Source: Prorocentrum cordatum (Eukaryota > Sar > Dinophyceae > Prorocentrales > Prorocentraceae). Taken from it: a stretch of 64,000 nt of DNA. Made by a program: the position numbers and the translations under genes. Of the stretch, positions 54,416 to 64,000 are shown in pieces. The stretch covers positions 494,466 to 558,465 of the forward strand of contig CAUYUJ010000947.1 in the NCBI GenBank assembly GCA_963575745.1, read 5' to 3'. The number at the start of each line of letters is the position of its first letter. The first letter of the stretch is position 1. Below the pieces are notes generated by a model. The model saw only the letters and a program-made list of their open reading frames with translations, was not told the DNA's origin and did no database searches.

Positions 54416-54736
54416 GGCGGCCGAACCGAGCCCTGGCAAACCACCTCCTTCCGTGACGTGCCCCTCGCCACCCTCCAAGACGCATGCGTGCGGTTGGAGG
54501 GGAGTTCGAAGGGCGGGAATGACGTCATGGAAGGGGATGGTTTGCCAAGGGTCGGTTAGGCCGCACCCGATACGTCCCCCCGAAAAGCGGACGCGGGCGC
54601 CGTCTGTCAGGCAGCGCGCCGGTCGTCCCGTCGTCCCCGCCCTTCCGCAGCGTCCTCCCCCGGAGCTGGCGGCCGAGCGCGGCGCCGTGGGGCCCGCACG
54701 GCGCGGGGCCGCGCTTCTCTTGGGGGGGAGTATAGT

Positions 54737-55006
54737 GGCCCAGTCAGCACAGGTGTTGAGGGAAAGACATCCTCGTCGTGTCGTCGTTGTCGTCGTCCTC
54801 CTCCTCCTCCTCCTGCTCCTCTTCCCCCCCTCCTCCTCCTCCTCCAGCCCTCATCCTCCACTTCTTCTGCTCCTCGTCCTCCTCCAGCCCTCTACCTCCT
54901 CCTCCTCCCTCCTCCTCCTCCTCCTCCTCCTCCCCCTCCTCCTTCCTCCTCTTTCCTCCTCCTCCTCCTCCGTACGCTGGCCTCCTCCTCTTTCTCCTCC
55001 TGCTCT

Positions 55007-55039
<33 letters not shown>

Positions 55040-55118
55040 TCGTCGTCGTCGTCGTCTTCGTCGTTTTTGACAAAGGCGCCCCAGTCAGCACAGCAGTTTA
55101 GGGAATGCCATCCTCGTA
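54737..55118. repeat. Duplicated 42-bp segment flanking (CTC)n/(GTC)n
   Basis: CCCAGTCAGCACAG, then TTGAGGGAAAGACATCCTCGT (54739-54778) and its near copy TTTAGGGAATGCCATCCTCGT (55081-55118) flank about 300 bp of CTC and GTC triplets. Confidence 0.85.
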
Positions 55119-55282
55119 AGGCTGGGCTCTGCCCCGTTCGGTAGGCCACGGGGGCCCCTCCTCCCCCTGTGTCTGCTCTCGGCGCGCGTGGTCCCGCGGG
55201 CCCGCGGCGAGGGCTTCGCTCTCCCGTTGCCGCTGTTGCGCGCGCTCGCCTGGGCTGGCGCAGCACGTGGTCGCCACCACGA

Positions 55283-55334
<52 letters not shown>

Positions 55335-55335
55335 T
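55283..55335. repeat. (GTC)n microsatellite
   Basis: About 17 GTC triplets. Confidence 0.95.
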
Positions 55336-55437
55336 GGTGCGCTCGGCGGCCCCGAGAATGAGAAGTGAGGGGCGCTCTTCAGGTTTTCGTCTTCTTCTGG
55401 GACGAGAACTACGGCGGCAGCGACGGCGAGGCTGGCG

Positions 55438-55512
55438 CTCTCGAGGGTGTCTCTGCGAGGGAGGGTTGGCAGGCGGAGGCGGAGGAAGGAAAGGGTGGAG
55501 GGTGGGGACGAT
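55438..55512 (+). repeat. Non-GAT spacer of the (GAT)n array, copy 1
   Basis: CTCTCGAGGGTGTCTCTGCG, GTTGGCAGGCGGAGG and GGTGGGGACGATGATG match 56570-56645. Confidence 0.8.
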
Positions 55513-55545
55513 GATGATGATGTCGCTGATGATGATAACGATCAA

Positions 55546-55597
<52 letters not shown>

Positions 55598-55729
55598 CTT
55601 GTGCTGATGATGGTGATGATGATGATGAGGATGATGCTGATGATGATTATGATGATGATGATGCTTCTGATGATGATGATGATGATGATGATAATGAAAA
55701 CGATGCTCCTGATGATGATGATGATGAAA

Positions 55730-55777
<48 letters not shown>

Positions 55778-55831
55778 AGGACGATGATTAAGATAGTGAT
55801 GACGATGATGATGATGATGATGATGATGATC

Positions 55832-55864
<33 letters not shown>

Positions 55865-57401
55865 GTGATCATGGTGACGACCTCGACGTTGATGATGCTG
55901 CTGCTGATGATGATAACGGTGATGATGCTGACGATGATGATGATGCTTCTGATGATGATGCCGATGTTGATGATGATGGTATAATGATGATGTTGGTGAT
56001 GCTAATGATGATGATGATGTTGATGATGATGATGCTGATGCTGATGATGATGATGATGATGCCGAGTCTGATGACAATGATGATGATGCTGCTGATGGTT
56101 ATGATGATGGCATCGATGGCGACGATGATGATGATGATGACGCTTCTGATGATGATGTTGATGATGCTGCTGCTGATGATGATGATGATGATGACCGTGT
56201 TGCGGATGATGATGGCGCTAGCGATGACGATGATGCCGATGATGGTGATAATGCTGCTGATCATAATGATGGTAGGCGATGACGACAACGATGATGATGG
56301 TGAGGATGATGACGTCGCTGGTTATGTCGATGAAGATGAAGCTGAAGATGACGATGACGATGAAGTTGACTCTGATGATAATGATGCTGACGACAACGAT
56401 ATAAGAACGAAGCTGTTGACGACGATGGTGATGGCGCTGATGATGGCGATGAATGTGATAATGATGCGGATGCTGATGGCGATGCTGTTCACGATGATGG
56501 AGATGTCAACCACGAGGACGATGACGATGTTAGCGATGACGATGGTACTGCTTATGACGATGATGCTCTAGGGCGCCTCCGCGAGGGCGGGGTTGGCAGG
56601 CGGAGCACGGGGGAGGATGAAACGGGGGTCGGGGACTATGGTGAGGATGCTGCTGCTGATGATGATATTTGATGATGAGGAAGATGATGATGATGATGAT
56701 GATGATGACGACGACGACGATGCTGATGATGCTGATTATGACGATGGTTATGCCGACGATGGTGCTCTTGACGATGGCAATGATGACGCTGCTGATGATG
56801 GCGATGACGACGACGACGACAACGGTGATGATGATAATGGTGACGATGAAGTCGTCGATGATGACGACGATAATAATGGTGCTGATTCTGATGATGATGA
56901 TGATGATGAGACAGTGGGTGATGATGATACGATGATGGTGATGATTGTGATGATGATGATGATGATGGTAACGATGGTGCTGATGATGATGCTGTTCAGG
57001 ATGATACTGCAGGATGTCTGTGGTGACGATGATGATGCGGATGATGATGATTAGGATGCCGATGACGATGATGACGATGATGATGGTTAGGATGATGATG
57101 CTGGTTATGATGACAATGCAGATGCATTCAAGGGTGACGATGGTGACGATGAAGATGAGGATGTCGATGACAGTGGTGATGATGCTGATGTTGATGATGC
57201 TGATGCTCATAATCGCTTCTACGGATAATGGTTACAGTGACACTTCCGTTGATGACGAGGGTGATGCTCATGATGGCGAAGATCATGACGATGCCGATGA
57301 GGATGGTGACGATGCTGACGTTGATGATGGCAATGATGACGGCGATGATGGAGATGATAAGCATGAGGACAATGATGATGATGATGATGATGATGATGAT
57401 C

Positions 57402-57434
<33 letters not shown>

Positions 57435-59074
57435 GTGGTAGTTGCGAGGATGATAATCATGATAATGCTGCTGATGATGATGGTGATGATGACGGTCTGC
57501 TGCTGATGATGGCGCCGATGGTGCCGGTGATGATGATCATGACGATGATGATGATCATGCTGTCGAACATGATGATGTTGATGATGGTGATGGCGACGAT
57601 CATGCTGATGCTGATGCCGATGCTGATGCTGATGACGATGCTGACGATGACAATGCGGATGATGCTGACGATGATTACGATGATGCTATTGTTGCTGTTG
57701 ACGACGGTTATTGGGCTGCTGATGCTGAGGATGTCGACGATGATGATGATGATTATAATGATGATGCGGATGATGATGACGATGATGAAGGTGTTGTTGT
57801 TGACGATGACTATGGTGCTGTAAATGCTGGCGATGGTGATGACGATGGTTAACTGATGGCTACAGCGATCATGTTGATGTTGATAATGTCGATGATGTTG
57901 GTGATGATGAGGACGATGATGACGGCGACGATGATGATTCTGATGCTGATGATTCTGCTTATGACGATGATGATGCTGACGACGATGTTGATGGCGGTGG
58001 CAATAGTAACGATGCTAATGATGGCGATGATGACGATGACGATGCCGTCGTGGATGGTGATAATGGTGTTGTCGATGACGATTATGATGATGGTGATGAT
58101 GCTGATGATGATGGCACTGTGGATGATGATAATCATGGTAATGCTGATTACGATTATGATGATGACCGTTGTGCTGAAGATGATGATGCTTTTCATGATG
58201 GTACTGCAGAGTGACTGGGAATCTGATGATGAGGATGACGCTGACGATGCCGATGATGGTGCTGATGTTGACGATGGCAATCTGGATACATTCGATGGTG
58301 ATGATGCTGGCGATGACGATGAGGATGTCGATGACAGTGGTGATGATGCTGATGCTGATGATGCTGATGATGCTGATGATCCTGATGATGATGATCGCTT
58401 CTACGGGTGATGGTAACAGTGATGTTTCCATTGATGACAAGGGCGGTGCTGATGGTGACCATTCTGACGATGATGATGGCGATGATGACGGTGATGAGGG
58501 AGGTGATGAACATGATGACAATGATGAGGATGCTGGTGATGATGGTGATGATTCTGAGAATGACGATGATGGTGGCGATGATCATGATGAGGATGATGAT
58601 GATGTCGCTGCTGATGATGACGCCGATGGCGCTGATGATGATGATGATCATGGTGGTGATGATGATAATGCTGTCGATCATGACGATGCTGATCATAATG
58701 ACGCCGATAATGCTGATGCTGATGACGATGATGATGATGATGATGATGCTGCTGCTGATTACGATGATGACGATGCTGCTGCTGCTGATGATGATGATGA
58801 TGGCGATGCTGATGCTGTTGTTGCTGTCGGCGATGATTAGGGTGCTGCTGATGCTGACGATGATGATGATGATGATGCCGATGATGAACTGGTGACGATG
58901 ACGATGATGTTGATGTTGATGATGACGACGCTGATGATGCCGATGACGATGACGATGATGATGACGTTGATGACGGTGCTAATGGACATGATGCTGATCA
59001 TGATCGTGATGCCGATGAAGACGATGACGCTCATTCCGATTGTGTTGATGATGGTGGTGATGGAGATGACGATG

Positions 59075-59106
<32 letters not shown>

Positions 59107-59110
59107 GATC

Positions 59111-59149
<39 letters not shown>

Positions 59150-59893
59150 GGCGTGATGAACATGATGACTAGCTCGATGATGATGGTTACGATTTTGATG
59201 ATGACGATCATGCTGGTTACGATGATGATGACGCTGGTGCTGATTGCGATGCTGACGGTAATGGCGATGGTGGTGATGTTATGGTAAAGGTGTTGGTAAT
59301 GATGGTGATGGTGGTGGTGTTAATGATGGTGTCACTGATGATGACGATGATGATGACAATGATGATGCTGCTGTTGATGCTGATAATGGTGATGATGCTG
59401 ATAGTGGCGACGGTGGTGATCATGATGGTGATGGTGATGCTGCAAATGATGCTGATGCTGATGTTGATACTGATGCCGCTTCGGATGATGACTCCGATGA
59501 CGCCGATCGTGGTGATGATGATGATCTTGATGCTGGTGATGATGACGACGATGATAATGGTGGTGATGGTGGTGGTCATCATGATGGTGCTGATGTGGGT
59601 GATGAGGGACCTGGTAAATATGATGGCAATGATGATGATGATGATGATGATGATGTTCATGATGATGATAATGATGCTGGTTATAGTGGCGGGGTTGGGA
59701 GTCATGATGGTGATGCTGCTGATGATGACGATGGTGACGATGATGATGATGATGATGATGATGAGAATGATGCAGATGCAGCTGGTGATCTCGCCATGGC
59801 GCGGATGATGATGATCATGGTGATGATGATGATGATGATGAGGATGATGATCATGCTGTCGATCATCACGATCTTGATCCGGATGATTATTAT

Positions 59894-59926
<33 letters not shown>

Positions 59927-60691
59927 ATATCATAATGACGATGCTTAGTGCACTAACGATGTTATTGACGATGGTGACGATGTCGATGCGGATGATGCTG
60001 ATGATGATCATGATGATGTGATTCTTCTTTTGGCTGGCGATGATTATGGTGCTGATGATGCTGACGATGACGATGCCGATGATGACCTAACTGATCGCGA
60101 TGTCGATTATGTCGATGTTGACGATGTCGATGATGATGACGATCATGATGGCGTTGATGACGATGGTATTTGGGTAAGATGCTGATTCGGATCATGATGA
60201 TGATGACGATGCTGCTGATTACGATTTTGGTGATGATGATGGTGGTGGTGATGATGATGATGATGATGGAAACGATGCAAGTGATGGCGAGGTCGATGAT
60301 GATGATTATTACGATTATGATGATGACGATTATGCTGATTAAGATGATGATGTCGATGTTACTGATTGCGATATCGACGGCGATGACGATGGCGATGATG
60401 TTATGGTGAAGATGATGAGGAAGCTGTTGATGATGATGCTGATGATGATGATGATGATGATGGCGGTATTGGTGTTAATGATGATGATGACTATGCTTGC
60501 GATAATGATGTTGATGGCGATGACGATGATGATGATGATGATGATGATGCTTGTGATTGTGATGATGACTATGATGGTGGTGATGATGCTGATAGTATCG
60601 AGGATGATGATAATGATGCTGCTGATGATGATGATGATGATATTGATACTGATGCCGCGGTTCATGATGACACCGATGACGCCGATGGTTG

Positions 60692-60729
<38 letters not shown>

Positions 60730-60766
60730 CGGAATATGGTTATGAATGGTGATGAGGATGATGATT

Positions 60767-60816
<50 letters not shown>

Positions 60817-60976
60817 ATTGATACTGATGCCGCGGTTCATGATGACACCGATGACGCCGATGGTTGTGATGATGATGATGATGATGATGCGGAATATGGT
60901 TATGAATGGTGATGAGGATGATGATTATGATGATGATGATAGTGATGGTGATGGTGATGCTGATGGTGATGATGAC

Positions 60977-61031
<55 letters not shown>

Positions 61032-61060
61032 GTGATGATCAGGATGGTCATGCGTGATGA
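55510..61060. repeat. 5.5-kb (GAT)n array with higher-order structure
   Basis: Almost continuous GAT triplets with GCT, GGT, GAC and AAT variants. Not a simple microsatellite: the block GATGAGGATGTCGATGACAG...GATCGCTTCTACGG occurs at 57150-57230 and 58315-58405; GATACTGATGCCGC...GACGCCGAT at 59465, 60645 and 60820; and a ~173-bp unit is duplicated at about 60640-60740 and 60815-60915. A (TA)n patch lies at 59887-59930. Poly-Asp and Met-rich frames are artefacts. Confidence 0.95.
56570..56645 (+). repeat. Non-GAT spacer of the (GAT)n array, copy 2
   Basis: CTCTAGGGCGCCTCCGCGAG, GTTGGCAGGCGGAGC and GGTCGGGGACTATGGTG match 55438-55512, about 1.13 kb upstream. Confidence 0.8.
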
Positions 61061-61084
61061 TGAGGGTGAGGAGGGGGATGGGGG

Positions 61085-61128
61085 AAGAGGAGGAGGAGGA
61101 GGAGGAGGAGGAGGAGGAGGAGGAGGTT
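61085..61128. repeat. (GGA)n microsatellite
   Basis: About 14 GGA triplets followed by (GGT)n-like sequence. Confidence 0.93.
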
Positions 61129-61254
61129 GTGGTGGTGGTGTTGGTGGTGGTCGTGGTGAAGGCGGCGCCGGCGGTGGCGGCGTCATTGTTTTTTTTTTCC
61201 GGGACAGAGGCCATCCAGGTCAAGAGAAGGCCCACCGCTGTAGTAGTTCGCAAC

Positions 61255-62240
61255 CTTCTTGGGTCGCTGGGTTCTAGTTTTGAATTCGCAGCGCCGCGGT
61301 GTCACCGCCACCTCCCGCTGCCCCTCGCTGCCTTCTCTGCCCCCCCGTGTGCCCAAGGTGGCACACATCTCACACGCTGCGTGGCCCTACAGGAAGCTCC
61401 TGGGCGCGGTCGCACGGCGGCGCCGCCCCGACTTCGGTACACCACTCGCACGCTTCGTGGGCCCATAATCCACCTACGATTCCAGTGGGCGCGATCGCAT
61501 GGCGGCGCCGCCCCCATTTCTGAGCACCCCTCGCAGGTTTCGTGGCCCTTCGAGAGGTCCGCCTGCGGCCTCACGGGGCGGGACCACATGGCACAACCGC
61601 GCATGTTCCGGCACACCCCTCACACGTTTCGTGGCCCTTAGAGGTGTCCTTCACTACAGTACCCCTCACGCGTTTCGTGCCCCACAGGGTGCTCCACCCA
61701 ATGGCCCAGCCGGCGAGACCACGTGACGCCGCCACCCAAGTATCGGCGCACCCTTCATACGTTTCGAGACTCTTTGGGAGCTCCACCTAAAGGCCGCGCC
61801 GTTTCCGGCACACCCCTCACACGGTCCGTGGCCCTTTCGGGAGCTCCAACCAAGGGCCGCGCCCTCTTCGGCACACCCTTCACACGGTTCGTGGCCCTAC
61901 AGGGAGGTTTTCTTGCGGTCTCAGCGGGTGCAGCCGCATGGGGGCGCCGTCCGTATTCCGGCACGCCCCTCATGCCTTCGGCGCCTCTCCAGGAGCCCCA
62001 GCGATGGTCCCAGCGGGCGCGACCGCATGGCACCACCGCGCCCATTTCTGCATACCTTCCCATGTTTCGGGCCCCTCCAGGAGCCCCACATACTGTCCCA
62101 GCGGGCGCGACCGCACGACACCGCCACGCCCATTTCGGCACTTCCCTTGCACGTTTCGCGCCCCTGAGGGAGCCCCAGCTACGGTCTCAGCGGGCGCGTC
62201 CGCACGGCGCACGGCGCCGCCGCGCCACACCTGCCCCGCC
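61255..62240 (+). repeat. ~93-bp minisatellite family, locus 2
   Basis: About ten units matching 15.6-16.4 kb: GGCACACCCCTCACACGTTTCGTGGCCC-type core, GGGAGCTCCACC, then AGCGGGCGCGACCGCA. The flank TTTTGAATTCGCAGCGCC plus CCTCCCGCTGCCCCTCG precedes both loci. Confidence 0.88.
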
Positions 62241-62321
62241 CCTGCGGCGCGCACGCAGGAAGACAAGAACCGGGCCCTCCGCCACACGCAAATGCATGTG
62301 GTTGTATTCTTGGCCAGTAGG

Positions 62322-63172
62322 AAGGAGGAGGAGGAGGAGGAGGAGGAGGAGGAGGAGGAGGAGGAGGAGGAGGAGGAGGAGGAGGAGGGAGGAGGGGAGG
62401 AGGAGGAGGAGGAGGAGGAGACGGAGGAGGAGGAGGAGGAGAGGAGAGGAGGAAGGAGGAGGAGGAGGAGGAGGAGGAGGAGGAGGAGGAGGAGGAGAGG
62501 AGGAGGAAGGAGGAGGAGGAGGAGGAGGAGGAGGAGGGGAGGAGGAGGAGGCGGAGGAGGAGGAGGAGGAGTGAGGAGGAGGAGGAGGAGGAGAGGAGGA
62601 GGAGGAGGCGGAGGAGGAGGAGGAGGAGGGAGGAGGAGGAGGAGGAGGAGGAGGAGGAGGGAGGAGGAGGAGGAGGAGGAGGAGGAGGAGGAGAGGTGAG
62701 GAGGAGGAGGAGGAGGAGGAGGAGGGAGGAGGAGGAGGAGGAGGTAGGAGGAGGAGGAGGAGGAGGAGGAGGAGGAGGAGGAGGAGGAGGAGAGGAGGAG
62801 GAGGAGGAGAGGAGGGAGGAGAGGAGGAGGAGGAGGAGGAGTGGAGGGGAGGAGGAGGCGAGGAGGAGGAGGAGGAGGAGGAGGAGGACGAGGAGGAACG
62901 GGAAAGGGCGGAGCGGAGGCCGTTAGGCGCGGAGGAGGAGGCGGAGGAGGAGGAGGAGGAGACGGAGGAGGAGGCGGAGGCGGAGGCGGAGGCGGAGACG
63001 GAGGCGGAGGCGGAGGCGGAGGAGGAGGCGGAGGAGGAGGAGGAGGAGGAGGAGGAGGAGGAAGAGGAGGAGGAGGAGGAGGAGGAGGAGGAAGAGGCGG
63101 AAGCGGAGGCGCAGGCGGAGGCGGAGGCAGAGGCGGAGGTGGAAGAGGAGGAGGATGATGAGGAGGAGGAGG
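62322..63172. repeat. 850-bp (GGA)n array
   Basis: Almost pure GGA with GCGGAGGCGGAGGC (6-bp) sub-arrays at 62935-63030 and 63095-63150. Long poly-Pro, poly-Ser and poly-Gly frames are artefacts. Confidence 0.97.
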
Positions 63173-63276
63173 ACCAGTGTAAACACAAGAACCATCAACG
63201 ATCTTTGAATACACCCTCCCTCTAAGTTTCCTCTTCGTATGCCCTTACCACTGTTTATTTTTATTATTATCACGAC

Positions 63277-63358
<82 letters not shown>

Positions 63359-63690
63359 TCATTATTATTATAATTATTATTATTACTATTATTATTATTA
63401 TCATCATTTTTATTATTATTATTAGTATTATTATTAGTATTATTATTATAATAAGAATGGAAACTGCTTCATTGGAAGACAACTGTTTGAAGACCCTGAT
63501 GCATGCCAAGACATTGTTCTCGGGATTCCAACGTCACAGATCAACCTGACTGCTGCGTCTTGACGACCCTGAGTCGTGCCAGGACTCCATTCCTGGAACT
63601 GGAACACCGCGAATCAACATAACTCGCGCACCCTCATAAGCCTGAGCCCCTCCAAAACATTCTTTCTGGTACGCTGATCATGACAATCCG
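63172..63690 (+). repeat. Box, (ATT)n and module B units (composite repeat copy)
   Basis: CCAGTGTAAACACAAGAACC and ATCAACGATC follow the GGA tract, then (ATT)n at 63250-63460, then module-B units (GCATGCCAAGACATTGTTCT, CGTGCCAGGACTCCATTCCT, ACACCGCGAATCAACATAAC). Same order as at 6.6-6.9 kb, with the ATT tract as an extra insert. Confidence 0.78.
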
Positions 63691-63699
63691 GGGAACTCT

Positions 63700-63985
63700 T
63701 GCACATGTTAAGAGCGAGTGTGCGTGACGCTCAAGCGAGAGCCACATTTTGAAAAGGAGCCGCCCCCAATCTGTGAAGCTCTTGCAATTCTGTCATGGCG
63801 AATGTCCGCGGCGCGAAGGCGAGCGCCACATTTTGAAAACGACCCGCCCCCAATCCGTGACACCCTTGCTGCAATTTTCTTTAACGAATGGGCGCGGCGC
63901 CAAGGCGAGAGCCACATTCTGAAAACCACCCGCCCTCCATTTGTGAAACGGTTGCCACTGTTTAAGCTTCAGAGTCAGAAGTGGT
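63700..63985 (-). repeat. Module A: three ~78-bp units
   Basis: GCGAGAGCCACATTTTGAAA, CCCGCCCCCAATCCGTGA and GCGAATGTCCGCGGCGCGAA recur about every 90-100 bp. They are the reverse complement of the units at 17.4-22.05 kb. The array probably continues beyond the window. Confidence 0.85.
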
Positions 63986-64000
63986 GAGGACGTCTCAGGT

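Noticed and set aside
54405-55070. Plus-strand 221-aa frame
   Set aside because: Its C-terminal half translates a CTC/GTC tract and its N-terminal half overlaps a dispersed repeat edge.
1-64000. tRNA, rRNA or other structural RNA genes
   Set aside because: I looked for cloverleaf-like and conserved rRNA segments and recognised none; tRNAscan or Infernal would be needed to exclude them.

Overview
The window looks like nuclear DNA of a dinoflagellate, probably a free-living species with a large, GC-rich genome. The best marker is at 22376-22397: 20 of 22 bases match the dinoflagellate spliced leader (DinoSL), including an unbroken TAGCCATTTTGGCTCAAG. It is not followed by a GT donor, so it reads as the reverse-transcribed 5' end of a trans-spliced mRNA and not as an SL RNA gene. 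Decayed coding remnants of the types common in dinoflagellate genomes agree with this: a LINE-type AP-endonuclease, a LINE reverse transcriptase, and a Ty1/copia-like gag/RING/protease.

I see no intact host gene. Most of the 64 kb is tandem repeat, and the many long open frames (poly-Asp, -Ser, -Pro, -Gly, -Glu, -Met, Cys/Val runs, Leu-Gly-Pro runs) are translations of low-complexity DNA.

Layout: 1-1.9 kb, ~160-bp and ~88-bp minisatellites; 1.9-6 kb, short repeats, (TA)n, (GGA)n, a 10-bp GGCATTGCTT array; 6-6.9 kb, a 197-bp TIR element and a first copy of a composite repeat; 7-10.1 kb, a ~1.2-kb higher-order repeat; 10.1-12.4 kb, a dense array of nested palindromes; 12.9-15.4 kb, (GAT)n; 15.6-16.4 kb, a ~93-bp minisatellite; 17.4-22.4 kb, the same composite repeat including five tandem ~845-bp copies; 22.4-29.7 kb, the SL relic, an endonuclease pseudogene and degenerate lower-repeat DNA; 30-31.1 kb, two further TIR elements; 32-36.4 kb, CA-rich arrays and a ~34-bp minisatellite; 37-45.5 kb, more TIR elements, a 317-bp tandem repeat, CT-rich DNA and a ~100-bp minisatellite; 45.5-48 kb, (CCT)n/(GTC)n; 48.3-52.8 kb, the copia-like remnant; 53.5-54.4 kb, the LINE RT remnant on the minus strand; 55.5-61.1 kb, a 5.5-kb (GAT)n array with internal higher-order structure; 61.3-64 kb, the 93-bp family, (GGA)n, (ATT)n and another composite repeat copy.

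Two structures stand out. First, seven unrelated families of short (about 160-205 bp) terminal-inverted-repeat elements, most bounded by TA; one has a paralogous empty site within the window that shows insertion at a TA dinucleotide. They resemble MITEs, or the introner elements reported from dinoflagellates. Second, a modular composite repeat in which a ~78-bp unit, a ~75-bp unit, a CCAGWGTAARC box and a (GGA)n tract keep the same order at distant loci and in both orientations. No gene network can be inferred; the only biology visible is that of mobile and tandemly repeated DNA.
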